The notes under the pieces: generated by a model
Seen by the model: the letters and a program-made list of their open reading frames with translations, nothing else
The model's database searches: none
Told to the model about the DNA's origin: nothing
Position numbers and translations under genes: made by a program
Origin: a virus
IMG/VR virus record: IMGVR_UViG_3300017739_000161
Span: 1-20,266 of that record
DNA length: 20,266 nt
Reading direction: 5' to 3' (one strand)
In this document: piece by piece, positions 12,490 through 20,210 of the stretch
How the letters are laid out: every line of letters begins with the position of its first letter
Position numbering within the stretch: position 1 is the stretch's first letter

Positions 12490-14952
12490 TTACTTTTGGT
12501 ATTTTTGAATTAAATCTTGCATTTTAAGTTGTTTTTGCAATTCCATACGATCACGAGTTAAGTCAGCTTTTTCATCAGCAATATCTTGTTGTGTTTGTAT
12601 TCTTTGCACATCAATCTGATCTTCTCTTACACTTTCATCTCTTCTTCTTTGTTGATCAGCAATAAATTGTTGTTGTTCTTGCTGTAGTTCTTGACCTTTA
12701 AGAGCAAGCTCCTGTTTTCTTATTGTTACTAACGGATCTTCATCAGCAGGTGCAGATATTTGTGCAGTAAACTCAACCATTAACTCAGCCAAGATTGGTG
12801 CAGAAAACTGAGAAACCAGTTGTTGCATTTGTGCTTGTACTTGTGCTTGTTGTTGTTCTGGTATTTGTTGTAGTTGTGCCTCTAATTGATCGTATTGTTG
12901 TTTTAATTCAGGTGGCATCTGTTGCATACCTAAATTATCTGCTTTCATTTGTAAATGTTGCATGATATGAGAATGGATCATAGCTTGTATAGCAGCATTA
13001 GACTGAACTGGTGGTGTATTCAATAAACTCATGTGCACAGATATATGTGCATCATGGTTTTGTTCAGGAAATGCTTGTGCTGGTTGTCCCATCAATAACA
13101 TATTATTTTCCATACCTGCTTCAATAGGTTGTGGTTCAGTACTTGGCGGTGGTACTAGTAATTGATCAGGATTCTCTACGCCAATGGCTGCATACATTCT
13201 TCGGTATGATTCATAAACACCGTCTGGCCCATGTATTTCAGGATTAGAGTTTACCAACTGCATCATTTCTTGTGCCATAGCTATTCTTTGTGCGGTGCTA
13301 AAAATATCAGGATTTGAGACAGGTATAATATCTACTCTTTCATTAAAATCTTGTGCACCAACTTCTTGATTACCTTCTGGCGTCATGTATGGGTATTCAT
13401 TTGGCAAATATTCTTGGAATACGTTAGATAAAATTTTAAATTCTTTACGTTGAGCGTTATGCAACCTTTTGTGTATGGCTGACAAAACTTTGGTTGATCT
13501 TTCTAACAAAGCCATTGTAGTTCCAACTGGTGCTTGTGAGTTTCCTTGACCTGTATTTATTTCTGCTATTGATGCAAAGGTTTTACCTGAGTCAACTAAA
13601 ATTCCTAAGAGATTAAGCAAAGTACCGCTTGGCTCTTTGAATGGTAGTGGTTGTATAGATTCTCTTAAAGAACCACCAGGGGCATCTACATCTCTGAATT
13701 CTCCAGGCTGTAAGGGTGTATCTTCATCCCTTATCCTTATACCTCTTGTCTTAAACCCAGCAGGCAGGTTTGCAAGGGTACCTGCATCAATTAATTGCCT
13801 CATAATGGATGTAGATGCTTTCGAAAGTCCACCTATCATGTGTGTCAGTCCAAAACCATAAAAGCCTAGACCTGGCAAAAATTTAAAATGTACGAAATAT
13901 TCAATTTTGTTTTTGAGAGGATCTTCTTCTTTGAAGTTTCTTCTGATAGAAAGAACTTGATTAGAATTGGAGTCAATTGTAACTATATATGGTAGTTTTA
14001 CTCCTGTTGGACCATCGGCTCCCATATCCTCAAAGCCTGGAATGTCTAAATTTGCATGTATTTCATAAAGAACTGCAACCTCACCATCATCATAACTTGG
14101 TTGCATGCCTGTTAATTTGTCTAATTCTTCACTTACCTCACTTGTTTGTGTAGCATCATCACCGAGCTCTATTGAAACATCACGATAAAAACCAACACTT
14201 TGCAGTTTTTTTACTTCGTTTTCAGATAATTTGACAATATTTGTAATACGGCCACAAGATTCTAGATCTGTCGTGTAATATGGCACTATTAAGTCTTCAG
14301 GTGCTACAAATTTAGAAACAGCACGTCCTAAAGTCTCGTCATAATAGATTTTTTTGAATGCTGAACCTGCTAAAGGTAGATAAAATAGTAATTGATCTAG
14401 TTCTTGGTCGTATTCTTCCATTTTATGAACGATTTGATAGTTCATAAACTCTTTTACCCTTTGTGCTTGTAGCTCTACATTAGAATCGTAGTTACCTACT
14501 ACTTGAGTTTTGACAGGACCACCTGAAGGTAATAACTCTTTATAAGCCTGAGCTTGAAAAGATGTTACTGCTTCGCCTAGCAAAGGGTGTATAACACCTG
14601 AAGCACCTTCAAATGGTTCTGATCTGTCTTCATCGAACTTCATACCTAAGTATTTCAGACCGTCTTTGTAAGTTTTTTCCCAATCTTCTCGTGATGATTT
14701 GTCAGCTTCTATACCAGCAATAAGATCAGAGGCTATTTTTTTTAGTTCTGATTCTTCTATTGATTCTGCTAAGTTATCGTCAAAGCCACCAACGCTTGTT
14801 TCTTCAACTTCTTCACCTAAAATAGCGCTTCCATCTTCCATCATAGTGAAACCTTCCTCATCAGAAGGCTGTACTAACTCTACATCTTCTAAAAATTCTT
14901 GTTCTTCAGGTGTGTTAGCTACTATTGGTGTGCCGTCTTGTCTTTCTATCAT
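12490..14952 (-). CDS. Portal protein (P22-like type), with Gln-rich C-terminus
   Basis: The 820-aa protein has an acidic N-terminal extension (residues 1-75). A portal-type core follows, with SREDWEKTYKDGLKYLGMKF, FEGASGVIHPLLGEAV, QAQAYKELLPSGG and a membrane-free helical clip part, LLFYLPLAGSAFKKIYYDET, then FVAPEDLIVPYYTTDLESCG. Further on are GLGFYGFGLTHMIGGLSKAS and IMRQLIDAGTLANLPAGFKT, conserved in this portal group. The last about 180 residues are Gln/Glu/Leu-rich and probably coiled coil (QQLVSQF, QQEQQQFIADQQRRRDE), which fits a barrel or crown end. It forms the dodecameric ring through which DNA enters and leaves the head. At 820 residues it is longer than P22 gp1 (725). It sits right after TerL and a small gene. 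Confidence 0.9.
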   Translation of the reverse strand: MIERQDGTPIVANTPEEQEFLEDVELVQPSDEEGFTMMEDGSAILGEEVEETSVGGFDDNLAESIEESELKKIASDLIAGIEADKSSREDWEKTYKDGLKYLGMKFDEDRSEPFEGASGVIHPLLGEAVTSFQAQAYKELLPSGGPVKTQVVGNYDSNVELQAQRVKEFMNYQIVHKMEEYDQELDQLLFYLPLAGSAFKKIYYDETLGRAVSKFVAPEDLIVPYYTTDLESCGRITNIVKLSENEVKKLQSVGFYRDVSIELGDDATQTSEVSEELDKLTGMQPSYDDGEVAVLYEIHANLDIPGFEDMGADGPTGVKLPYIVTIDSNSNQVLSIRRNFKEEDPLKNKIEYFVHFKFLPGLGFYGFGLTHMIGGLSKASTSIMRQLIDAGTLANLPAGFKTRGIRIRDEDTPLQPGEFRDVDAPGGSLRESIQPLPFKEPSGTLLNLLGILVDSGKTFASIAEINTGQGNSQAPVGTTMALLERSTKVLSAIHKRLHNAQRKEFKILSNVFQEYLPNEYPYMTPEGNQEVGAQDFNERVDIIPVSNPDIFSTAQRIAMAQEMMQLVNSNPEIHGPDGVYESYRRMYAAIGVENPDQLLVPPPSTEPQPIEAGMENNMLLMGQPAQAFPEQNHDAHISVHMSLLNTPPVQSNAAIQAMIHSHIMQHLQMKADNLGMQQMPPELKQQYDQLEAQLQQIPEQQQAQVQAQMQQLVSQFSAPILAELMVEFTAQISAPADEDPLVTIRKQELALKGQELQQEQQQFIADQQRRRDESVREDQIDVQRIQTQQDIADEKADLTRDRMELQKQLKMQDLIQKYQK

Positions 14953-15131
14953 TAATGTACTTGTTGTGTGTTCAGGTCGGCTATATCCAATAAAGGAAAC
15001 ATTTCGCCAACTAGTGTTAATTTTAGTTCTTTTGCCTGTATATTAGCAACCTCTAGTGAAGATGCCATTATTATAGGACCATCTTTCAGTCGGCCATCTA
15101 CTTCATACTCTGTTAAATAGAACTGAATCAT
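14952..15131 (-). CDS. Tiny 59-aa protein between TerL and portal
   Basis: An ATG at 15131 lies one base after the TerL stop. The frame ends TAA overlapping the portal ATG (TAATG at 14954-14950), with no other frame filling the gap. It encodes MIQFYLTEYEVDGRLKDGPI, then IMASSLEVANIQAKELKLTL, then VGEMFPLLDIADLNTQQVH. The strand-turn-strand then helix pattern is regular and the composition is like its neighbours. Function unknown; its position between packaging motor and portal is conserved in style with short genes of other phages, but I make no functional claim. Confidence 0.75.
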   Translation of the reverse strand: MIQFYLTEYEVDGRLKDGPIIMASSLEVANIQAKELKLTLVGEMFPLLDIADLNTQQVH

Positions 15132-15132
15132 A

Positions 15133-16593
15133 TTAATAATATACCCTCTTTATTGGTGCTTTGTCTTCATCTTCATAGTCTGTTCCTAGTGAAACTAAAC
15201 CACCTTCACGAAAACGCATCAAGGCTTGAGTCATTGTATCACAGAGGTCGTCATGTGCAGAGAAAGGAAATGAAGCACACTCTTCAATCATGTCATCAGC
15301 AAATTGTTTCTTTGGTGCCCAAACTAAACCTGATTCGAAGATTGGAGCTACGGCATGCATACGAGAATGTTTGTCGTGACCACGTGATGGTGAATAGTTA
15401 ACTACTGGTATACCTTGTCTGCGCAACTCATGTGTTAAAGGTGTACCTGAAGCTTTAGCTTCTATCAAGACCATATCAGGATCCCAATACTTGTATTCTT
15501 CCATAGCCTTACTTTTTAAGTCTGGGAAATCCCAACGACCTTTCTGACAGTCAAGTAAAATAATAGAATCGGGCGCATCATCAGATGGCCTAAACACACC
15601 CCAAGTAGATATGGCGCTGAAGTCCGCTGTTTGTTTCTTACTAAAAGCCGTGTCATATGATTGTATTATATACTGAACAGCTGGCAGACTATCATGTGTC
15701 CATTCGTTCCACCAATCCCTTTTGATGATAGAGCCTTCTTCTGCGGTTGGAGTTTGCATCCATTGAGCATTCCATTTAATGCCTGGCAAAGAAGCTTTAA
15801 CTTTTAACAATTCATCTATTGGCCAAAACTCTGGCCATAAAGGGTTTTCAGTATCAGGAAAGATAGCAGGAAACTCTATCACTTCCCATTGATCAGCCAT
15901 AGGTTCTTTCTGAGCATCAAGCAATCTTTGTGTTAAATCTATTTGACTCCAACGAGTCATTACTAAAACTATGGCTCCTTTCGGTTGTAAACGTTGACGA
16001 GGTCCAGAGGTATACCATTCCCAAGCACCTTCCATAGCATTCATACTAAGAGCATCTTGTTCTGAGTGTGGATCATCAATAATCAATAAGTCCGCACCAC
16101 GACCTGTAATAGCTCCGCCAACACCAGCAGCGAAGTACTCGCCCCCTTTGTTAGTCTCCCAACGACCAGCAGATTTAGAGTCAGCCGATAAAGTCACTTC
16201 AGGAAAGATGCCTGCATACTCTTCTGTATCCATCAGGTTTCTAACTTTACGACCAAACCTGACAGCCAGCTCACCTGTGTGAGTGGTTTGCATAATCTTC
16301 TTGTTAGGAAAACGTCCCATTACCCAAGCAGGGAAGTAGGTTGAAGCGAACTCAGACTTTGTATGTCTAGGTGGCATGTTGACGATCAAACGGTTGATCT
16401 TGCCTGTTGCAATATCCTCAAGCTTTTGGGCAAATATTTTATGATGTCGGCCACAGATGAACTCAGGCCAGATATGTTCTATAAAATCCATAAAACCTTC
16501 TTGACAGGTTTCTTGTTTTTTTAGTAACTCTAGTCGTTCTTTTAGTAGCAGCGCCTCTCTAAGCTCGGCATCTGATAAGCTTTGTAATGTCAT
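15133..16593 (-). CDS. terL: Terminase large subunit (TerL)
   Basis: The 486-aa protein is the ATP-driven DNA packaging motor and endonuclease. The Walker A-like loop is PPRHTKS (74-80), which lacks the usual Gly-Lys pair and has Lys79. Walker B with the catalytic acidic pair is LLIIDDPH (169-176), and MTRW (212-215) fits the coupling motif. The RNase H-like nuclease has Asp314 (SYDTAF), Glu378 (LIEAKASG) and the Asp cluster HDDLCDT (447-453). All key parts of both domains are present, so it should be active. It overlaps the stop of the upstream 722-aa gene (ATGA). A small terminase subunit is not recognisable in this window. Confidence 0.96.
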   Translation of the reverse strand: MTLQSLSDAELREALLLKERLELLKKQETCQEGFMDFIEHIWPEFICGRHHKIFAQKLEDIATGKINRLIVNMPPRHTKSEFASTYFPAWVMGRFPNKKIMQTTHTGELAVRFGRKVRNLMDTEEYAGIFPEVTLSADSKSAGRWETNKGGEYFAAGVGGAITGRGADLLIIDDPHSEQDALSMNAMEGAWEWYTSGPRQRLQPKGAIVLVMTRWSQIDLTQRLLDAQKEPMADQWEVIEFPAIFPDTENPLWPEFWPIDELLKVKASLPGIKWNAQWMQTPTAEEGSIIKRDWWNEWTHDSLPAVQYIIQSYDTAFSKKQTADFSAISTWGVFRPSDDAPDSIILLDCQKGRWDFPDLKSKAMEEYKYWDPDMVLIEAKASGTPLTHELRRQGIPVVNYSPSRGHDKHSRMHAVAPIFESGLVWAPKKQFADDMIEECASFPFSAHDDLCDTMTQALMRFREGGLVSLGTDYEDEDKAPIKRVYY

Positions 16594-18758
16594 AAATTAT
16601 TTAATAAAGACTGTATACTTACAGGTCCTCCTTTTTTAAATGCATCAATAGTTTTTCCTTTATTTAAAGCATCACGCACAGCATCTAAATTAATACGCAT
16701 GTTATCTAGATCAACCTCTACTACATCGTATTTATTAGTTTTTTTATTGAAAATCTCAAAAGCTTGAACATCACCTTCCACTTTATACACACTACCAAAC
16801 GGCAGATCAAGTTCTTTTGCTATTTTTTGCATTTCACCATATGTGTCTTCATAAAAATCTCGAACACCTAGTTTGGCTGCATCATTATCGCCCCCAATTT
16901 CATTTGATCTAAAAAGTCTATCTAGCGGTACTTCTAAAAACTCTCTGTCAGTATTTTGTGCAGTTTCATTAATGATAGATCTAATAGGAAGTTTATGTGT
17001 TTGACTGGTATTTTTCTTAGCATACGGATCTTTTTTGTACACCAGCTTGCTATCCTCTAAATTAACATTTCGGATGGCATCATCAATACTATCTATATCC
17101 ATTTTTTTCTGAATACCAAATCTGTCGATAGGAAGTTCAGTATTACCATAATATTGAGGGTCAAGTGCAAACGTTTCATCTTCTGTTTGTCTAAAAACAT
17201 CGCTATCGTAAGCTAAGTTTCTTTGGGCAATACGACTTTGACCTGGGGCTAGATCAGTATAATCTGCTGAAAATTTTGGATTAACAACTCCTTGAAAAAA
17301 TCCTTCATTGAATAAAATTTCGTTATCTCTTTTTAACAAAGCTTTAATTTTATCAGTTATTTGATCACGTTTACGTAACCCGTCTAATACCTCTACAAGC
17401 TTTGAGCTGTTAGGGTTGTTACCAATCTTTGCAATTTCTTCAGGTTTCAACCTAGTTTTAGGTAAAGTGCTACCATCAGTTTTAATTATATTGCCTGTTT
17501 CATCTAGTTTGTAATCTTCAAACAGCAGGTTAAATGTTTCGTCTTTATTAATTTCTGCTATATCTTTATTTGTTTCTTGACCAATCTCTTTCAAATTTTT
17601 TAATTGTTCTTGTACATCATCACCTATATTTACTGTAGGTTTTTCAAAAGGATTATTAGAAAAAGGGCTGTTACTATAGTTTTCTGCTATCTTACGACGT
17701 TCTTTTTGAACCTTGCCCAGTTCTTCAGCATAATCACTTTGTATTCTATTTACTCTTATTACTTTTGGATCATTAGGATCTTTCACTACAGAGTCGAAAG
17801 CAATAGTATTGTCTGGGTTCTTATAATCTGGCGGTCCAGCGGAGTAATAACTGGAAGTATGGTCAAAGCTGTTTTTACTACCATCTACTCCTTTTACACC
17901 ATAAAGTCTTCTTTTTGCACCATCAACAGTATCGAGGCCATAATCCTTGCCTATTTGACTTTCATTAGGACCTAAAGTACGGACTTTGATGGAATCAGGC
18001 ATTTTATTGGTCATGTATAAATCTAATCCCGCTGGTGTAGCTATGTCTTTCCCATCAGTAAAAGCGGAAAAGAAACTACGAACTTCAGGTGTTAGAACTA
18101 TTTTATCCCCACTAAATTTGCCTGGCTTCACATCTTCAATAACGTTTAACATTCTTAGCTCACCAACTTTATCAGGGTTAGCTTTGACAAGTCTGGTAAC
18201 AAGCTTTATTAATGATTGTTTTTTATCAGATTTCATTTCACGCAAAGTTCTAAGATTAGGTGAAGACAGTCCCTTTTTTGTACCCTCTAATCTAGTTCCT
18301 ACATATTCGTTAGGTCTCACTTCTGGCAAAAATGTTGAAGGTCCACCAGTTGGCATATCAGAATCTACCTTAGCTACTCGGCCTAAGCTTTTACCTACCT
18401 TACCTGCTGCCCCAGCGACTGGACCGATTATCGGTAACAAGGAAGCACCTGCTAAACCTGACAGAGCTAGGTTGCCTATACCTCCTAGAGTATCATCTTG
18501 TGCAAACCTTTCATCTGCTCTGGTTTTAAACTCACCAGTTTCGAAAGCTGCAAGAGCATCTCCAAAGCCTGGTGTAATGCTTAAAGCTATTTGTTCCATA
18601 ATAGGTAATTCTTCAAAGACACGATAAGCTTCCCTGTTTTTACCTTCTGAAATTAGTTTAGTTATTTTTGCTTGTGCGACTGCACTTGATTCTTTACGGC
18701 TAGCTACTCTATCTTCTAGCCTTTTGATTGAATCGAGAAATTCTTGTTTGGTAGCCAT
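16590..18758 (-). CDS. Large protein with IQSD-type polyvalent-protein motifs
   Basis: The 722-aa protein begins with a helical region and a Gly/Ala-rich hydrophobic stretch at about 91-120 (LGGIGNLALSGLAGASLLPI, then GPVAGAAGKVGK) that could insert in a membrane. VIRVNRIQSDYAEE (333-346) resembles the V-EEIQSDW signature of large polyvalent-protein-associated domains, with a preceding NTIAFDSV part and a following PFEKP (370-374) like the PF element there. Near the end, KLGVRDFYEDTYGEMQKIAK (629-648) resembles the G-FYD-LP...K element of the same domain. It ends FKKGGPVSIQSLLNNL. Such proteins are proposed to enter the host with the DNA; this one is between an Arg/Met-rich gene and TerL. Domain assignment is from memory and may be partial. 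Confidence 0.86.
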   Translation of the reverse strand: MATKQEFLDSIKRLEDRVASRKESSAVAQAKITKLISEGKNREAYRVFEELPIMEQIALSITPGFGDALAAFETGEFKTRADERFAQDDTLGGIGNLALSGLAGASLLPIIGPVAGAAGKVGKSLGRVAKVDSDMPTGGPSTFLPEVRPNEYVGTRLEGTKKGLSSPNLRTLREMKSDKKQSLIKLVTRLVKANPDKVGELRMLNVIEDVKPGKFSGDKIVLTPEVRSFFSAFTDGKDIATPAGLDLYMTNKMPDSIKVRTLGPNESQIGKDYGLDTVDGAKRRLYGVKGVDGSKNSFDHTSSYYSAGPPDYKNPDNTIAFDSVVKDPNDPKVIRVNRIQSDYAEELGKVQKERRKIAENYSNSPFSNNPFEKPTVNIGDDVQEQLKNLKEIGQETNKDIAEINKDETFNLLFEDYKLDETGNIIKTDGSTLPKTRLKPEEIAKIGNNPNSSKLVEVLDGLRKRDQITDKIKALLKRDNEILFNEGFFQGVVNPKFSADYTDLAPGQSRIAQRNLAYDSDVFRQTEDETFALDPQYYGNTELPIDRFGIQKKMDIDSIDDAIRNVNLEDSKLVYKKDPYAKKNTSQTHKLPIRSIINETAQNTDREFLEVPLDRLFRSNEIGGDNDAAKLGVRDFYEDTYGEMQKIAKELDLPFGSVYKVEGDVQAFEIFNKKTNKYDVVEVDLDNMRINLDAVRDALNKGKTIDAFKKGGPVSIQSLLNNL

Positions 18759-18763
18759 TCATA

Positions 18764-19780
18764 TTAATCCGTCAAAGGCATGTTTCTTTCTTTAAATCTT
18801 CTTTCAACAAACATAGCTTGTGCTTTAACATCAGGATCTACAGTTCCGCCCTGGTCTTCTATTTGCTTTATGTTGTCTATCAATCTACGTCTGAGAAAAT
18901 TTACCTTGTCTATACCGATAGGATCATTTCTCAAGTCTACACCTTTTATTGCTTCTATAATTTTTAAAACAGAAGCTGAAAAAGGATTAGTAACGAAGAA
19001 AGGAACTCCATCGGGTCTGTCACTTTCTGCTTGTGGTCTGCCATATATATCAGTAAAGAATGGATCATTTTTTCTTCTATTTTCGTATTCATTATTTCTG
19101 AATATTGTATTTGGTAAAATTACAGATTCTGCATATTTTGAATCGGTATCTATTATATTGTTCAATTGATCTATTAACATTTCGGGCGACCTTCTAGGAA
19201 AGTTCTGAATATCCATAATACCGCCCTCTTCTCTTCCTAAAATCTTTTTGACAACATCAGGTCTTTCTTTAGCTAAAGCAGCTAGCCCTGCATTAGGGTA
19301 TTTATTTGCTTCACCACCGTTTGCCATAAATCTTCTGCCTTGCATGTCCATCATAGGATTTGGCATAGGCGGTAGACCTGAGCCTCTTGGTGGTACTCCT
19401 GGCATCTGATTTGCCATACCTAACTGAGGTGGTTGCTTCGGCATCATACCGTCTCTTGGCATAATGTCTGACATTCTTCCTGGTGTGGCCATAGGTAAGT
19501 TATTGCCAAGAGCAGGTAACTCTTTTTCAAGATTATAATTACCGATTCTATCGTTAGGATTAAAACCTTCTGATCTTCTTCTAGGTAACATATTACGCAT
19601 TATAGGTAAACTACCGAGGCCCATACCAGGCATCATCATGTTTCTACCCATACCACGCATACCCCTAAGGTTACGCATCCTTTCCATAAGTTGTGGTCTT
19701 TGTCTCAAAAAGCCACCCATTCGATTAGCTAACATAGGTCTTCTTTTTTTTATCTTATTTAACAAGCCTCTAAAAAACAT
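18764..19780 (-). CDS. Met/Arg/Pro-rich protein, unknown function
   Basis: In this 338-aa protein the first 152 residues contain about 25 Met along with many Arg, Gly and Pro (for example LMERMRNLRGMRGMGRNMMM). It therefore looks low-complexity and disordered, with a positive N-terminus (LLNKIKKRRP). A central FMANGGEANKYPNAGLAALA (151-170) is a conserved-looking motif I recall from other marine phage proteins. The C-terminal part is a more normal helical domain with KIIEAIKGVDLRNDPIGIDK. It starts in a TAATG overlap with the 89-aa gene. Role unknown; a virion internal protein or chaperone-like disordered partner are guesses. Confidence 0.85.
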   Translation of the reverse strand: MFFRGLLNKIKKRRPMLANRMGGFLRQRPQLMERMRNLRGMRGMGRNMMMPGMGLGSLPIMRNMLPRRRSEGFNPNDRIGNYNLEKELPALGNNLPMATPGRMSDIMPRDGMMPKQPPQLGMANQMPGVPPRGSGLPPMPNPMMDMQGRRFMANGGEANKYPNAGLAALAKERPDVVKKILGREEGGIMDIQNFPRRSPEMLIDQLNNIIDTDSKYAESVILPNTIFRNNEYENRRKNDPFFTDIYGRPQAESDRPDGVPFFVTNPFSASVLKIIEAIKGVDLRNDPIGIDKVNFLRRRLIDNIKQIEDQGGTVDPDVKAQAMFVERRFKERNMPLTD

Positions 19781-20013
19781 TAGATTTGTATACCTAAATC
19801 ATTTCCTTGAGAAAATAATTGTTCAGCAAATTCTAATTGTTCCATAGTAATACCAAGATCCGCTAGCATTTGCATAATTTCTTCTTCGGAAGCACCTTGC
19901 TCCATCAACTGTTGAATAACCGCTTTGATCTCCATAAGAGATTGTTGAGCCATTTGTTTTTCTTCTGATGATAAATTATCTATTTCTGCTTGTATTTGAT
20001 CTGGGGCTGTCAT
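19780..20013 (-). CDS. Small acidic Gln/Glu-rich protein (77-89 aa)
   Basis: The frame is open from an ATG at 20049 to the TAA at 19780-19782 (89 aa), but I prefer the internal ATG at 20013 (77 aa). It has AGGAG at 20027-20023, 9 bases upstream, while the 20049 ATG has no ribosome site and would sit almost on the promoter. The product from 20013 reads MTAPDQIQAEIDNLSSEEKQ, then MAQQSLMEIKAVIQQLMEQG, and a helix pair SEEEIMQMLADLGITMEQLE. It is nearly all helix, acidic and Gln/Met-rich. It is the first gene of the head and packaging block and overlaps the 338-aa gene as TAATG. No family is recognised. Confidence 0.8.
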   Translation of the reverse strand: MTAPDQIQAEIDNLSSEEKQMAQQSLMEIKAVIQQLMEQGASEEEIMQMLADLGITMEQLEFAEQLFSQGNDLGIQI

Positions 20014-20022
20014 TCCTGATAA

Positions 20023-20027
20023 CTCCT
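20023..20027 (-). promoter_or_regulatory. Ribosome binding site deciding the start of the first gene
   Basis: AGGAG on the minus strand lies 9 bases before the ATG at 20013, inside the longer reading frame that opens at 20049. It favours the shorter protein form. Confidence 0.6.
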
Positions 20028-20055
20028 GATTCATCATTTGAGGTTCCATAATCGA

Positions 20056-20084
20056 ATAGTATACGGATAAGAATCTTTTTGCAA
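20056..20084 (-). promoter_or_regulatory. Weak promoter match before the first gene
   Basis: On the minus strand, TTGCAA (20084-20079) is followed by TATACT (20063-20058, 15-base gap) or TACTAT (20061-20056, 17-base gap). Both are partial sigma-70 matches. A transcript would begin close to the ATG at 20049, so it would suit either a leaderless start there or translation from 20013. Confidence is low because AT-rich DNA gives such matches often. Confidence 0.3.
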
Positions 20085-20149
20085 GGGTAGGCTACTGCAA
20101 TCGTGGAGAAGAGCTAGATTTAATATAGCTTATAACAGTAGCCAAACCC
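20085..20149. repeat. Nested inverted repeat in the leader region
   Basis: GGCTACTG (20090-20097) and CAGTAGCC (20136-20143) are perfect complements, flanked by GGGT and ACCC, which can extend the stem with a small bulge. Inside lies a second pair AGCTA (20112-20116) and TAGCT (20126-20130) with a 9-base AT-rich loop. No T-run follows on either strand, so a simple terminator is unlikely. It could be an RNA structure, a protein site or part of an origin or packaging signal. Confidence 0.6.
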
Positions 20150-20164
20150 ATAAAAAATATAACA

Positions 20165-20183
20165 TATATACCCCCCGTATGGG
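20165..20183. repeat. TATATACCCC(CC)G element, copy 1
   Basis: TATATACCCCCCGTATGGG contains a C-run and a partial CCCGTATGGG palindrome. A related element is at 20240-20255. Confidence 0.5.
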
Positions 20184-20210
20184 ACCCTTTGTAAAAAAAG
20201 TGGTTTTTGT

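Noticed and set aside
17986-18627. 213-aa open frame on the plus strand
   Set aside because: It lies wholly opposite the 722-aa gene, has no ribosome site, and its sequence is the expected Ser/Leu-rich mirror of a coding strand.
20085-20149. Rho-independent terminator
   Set aside because: The stem is followed by no T-run on either strand and its loop is long and AT-rich.
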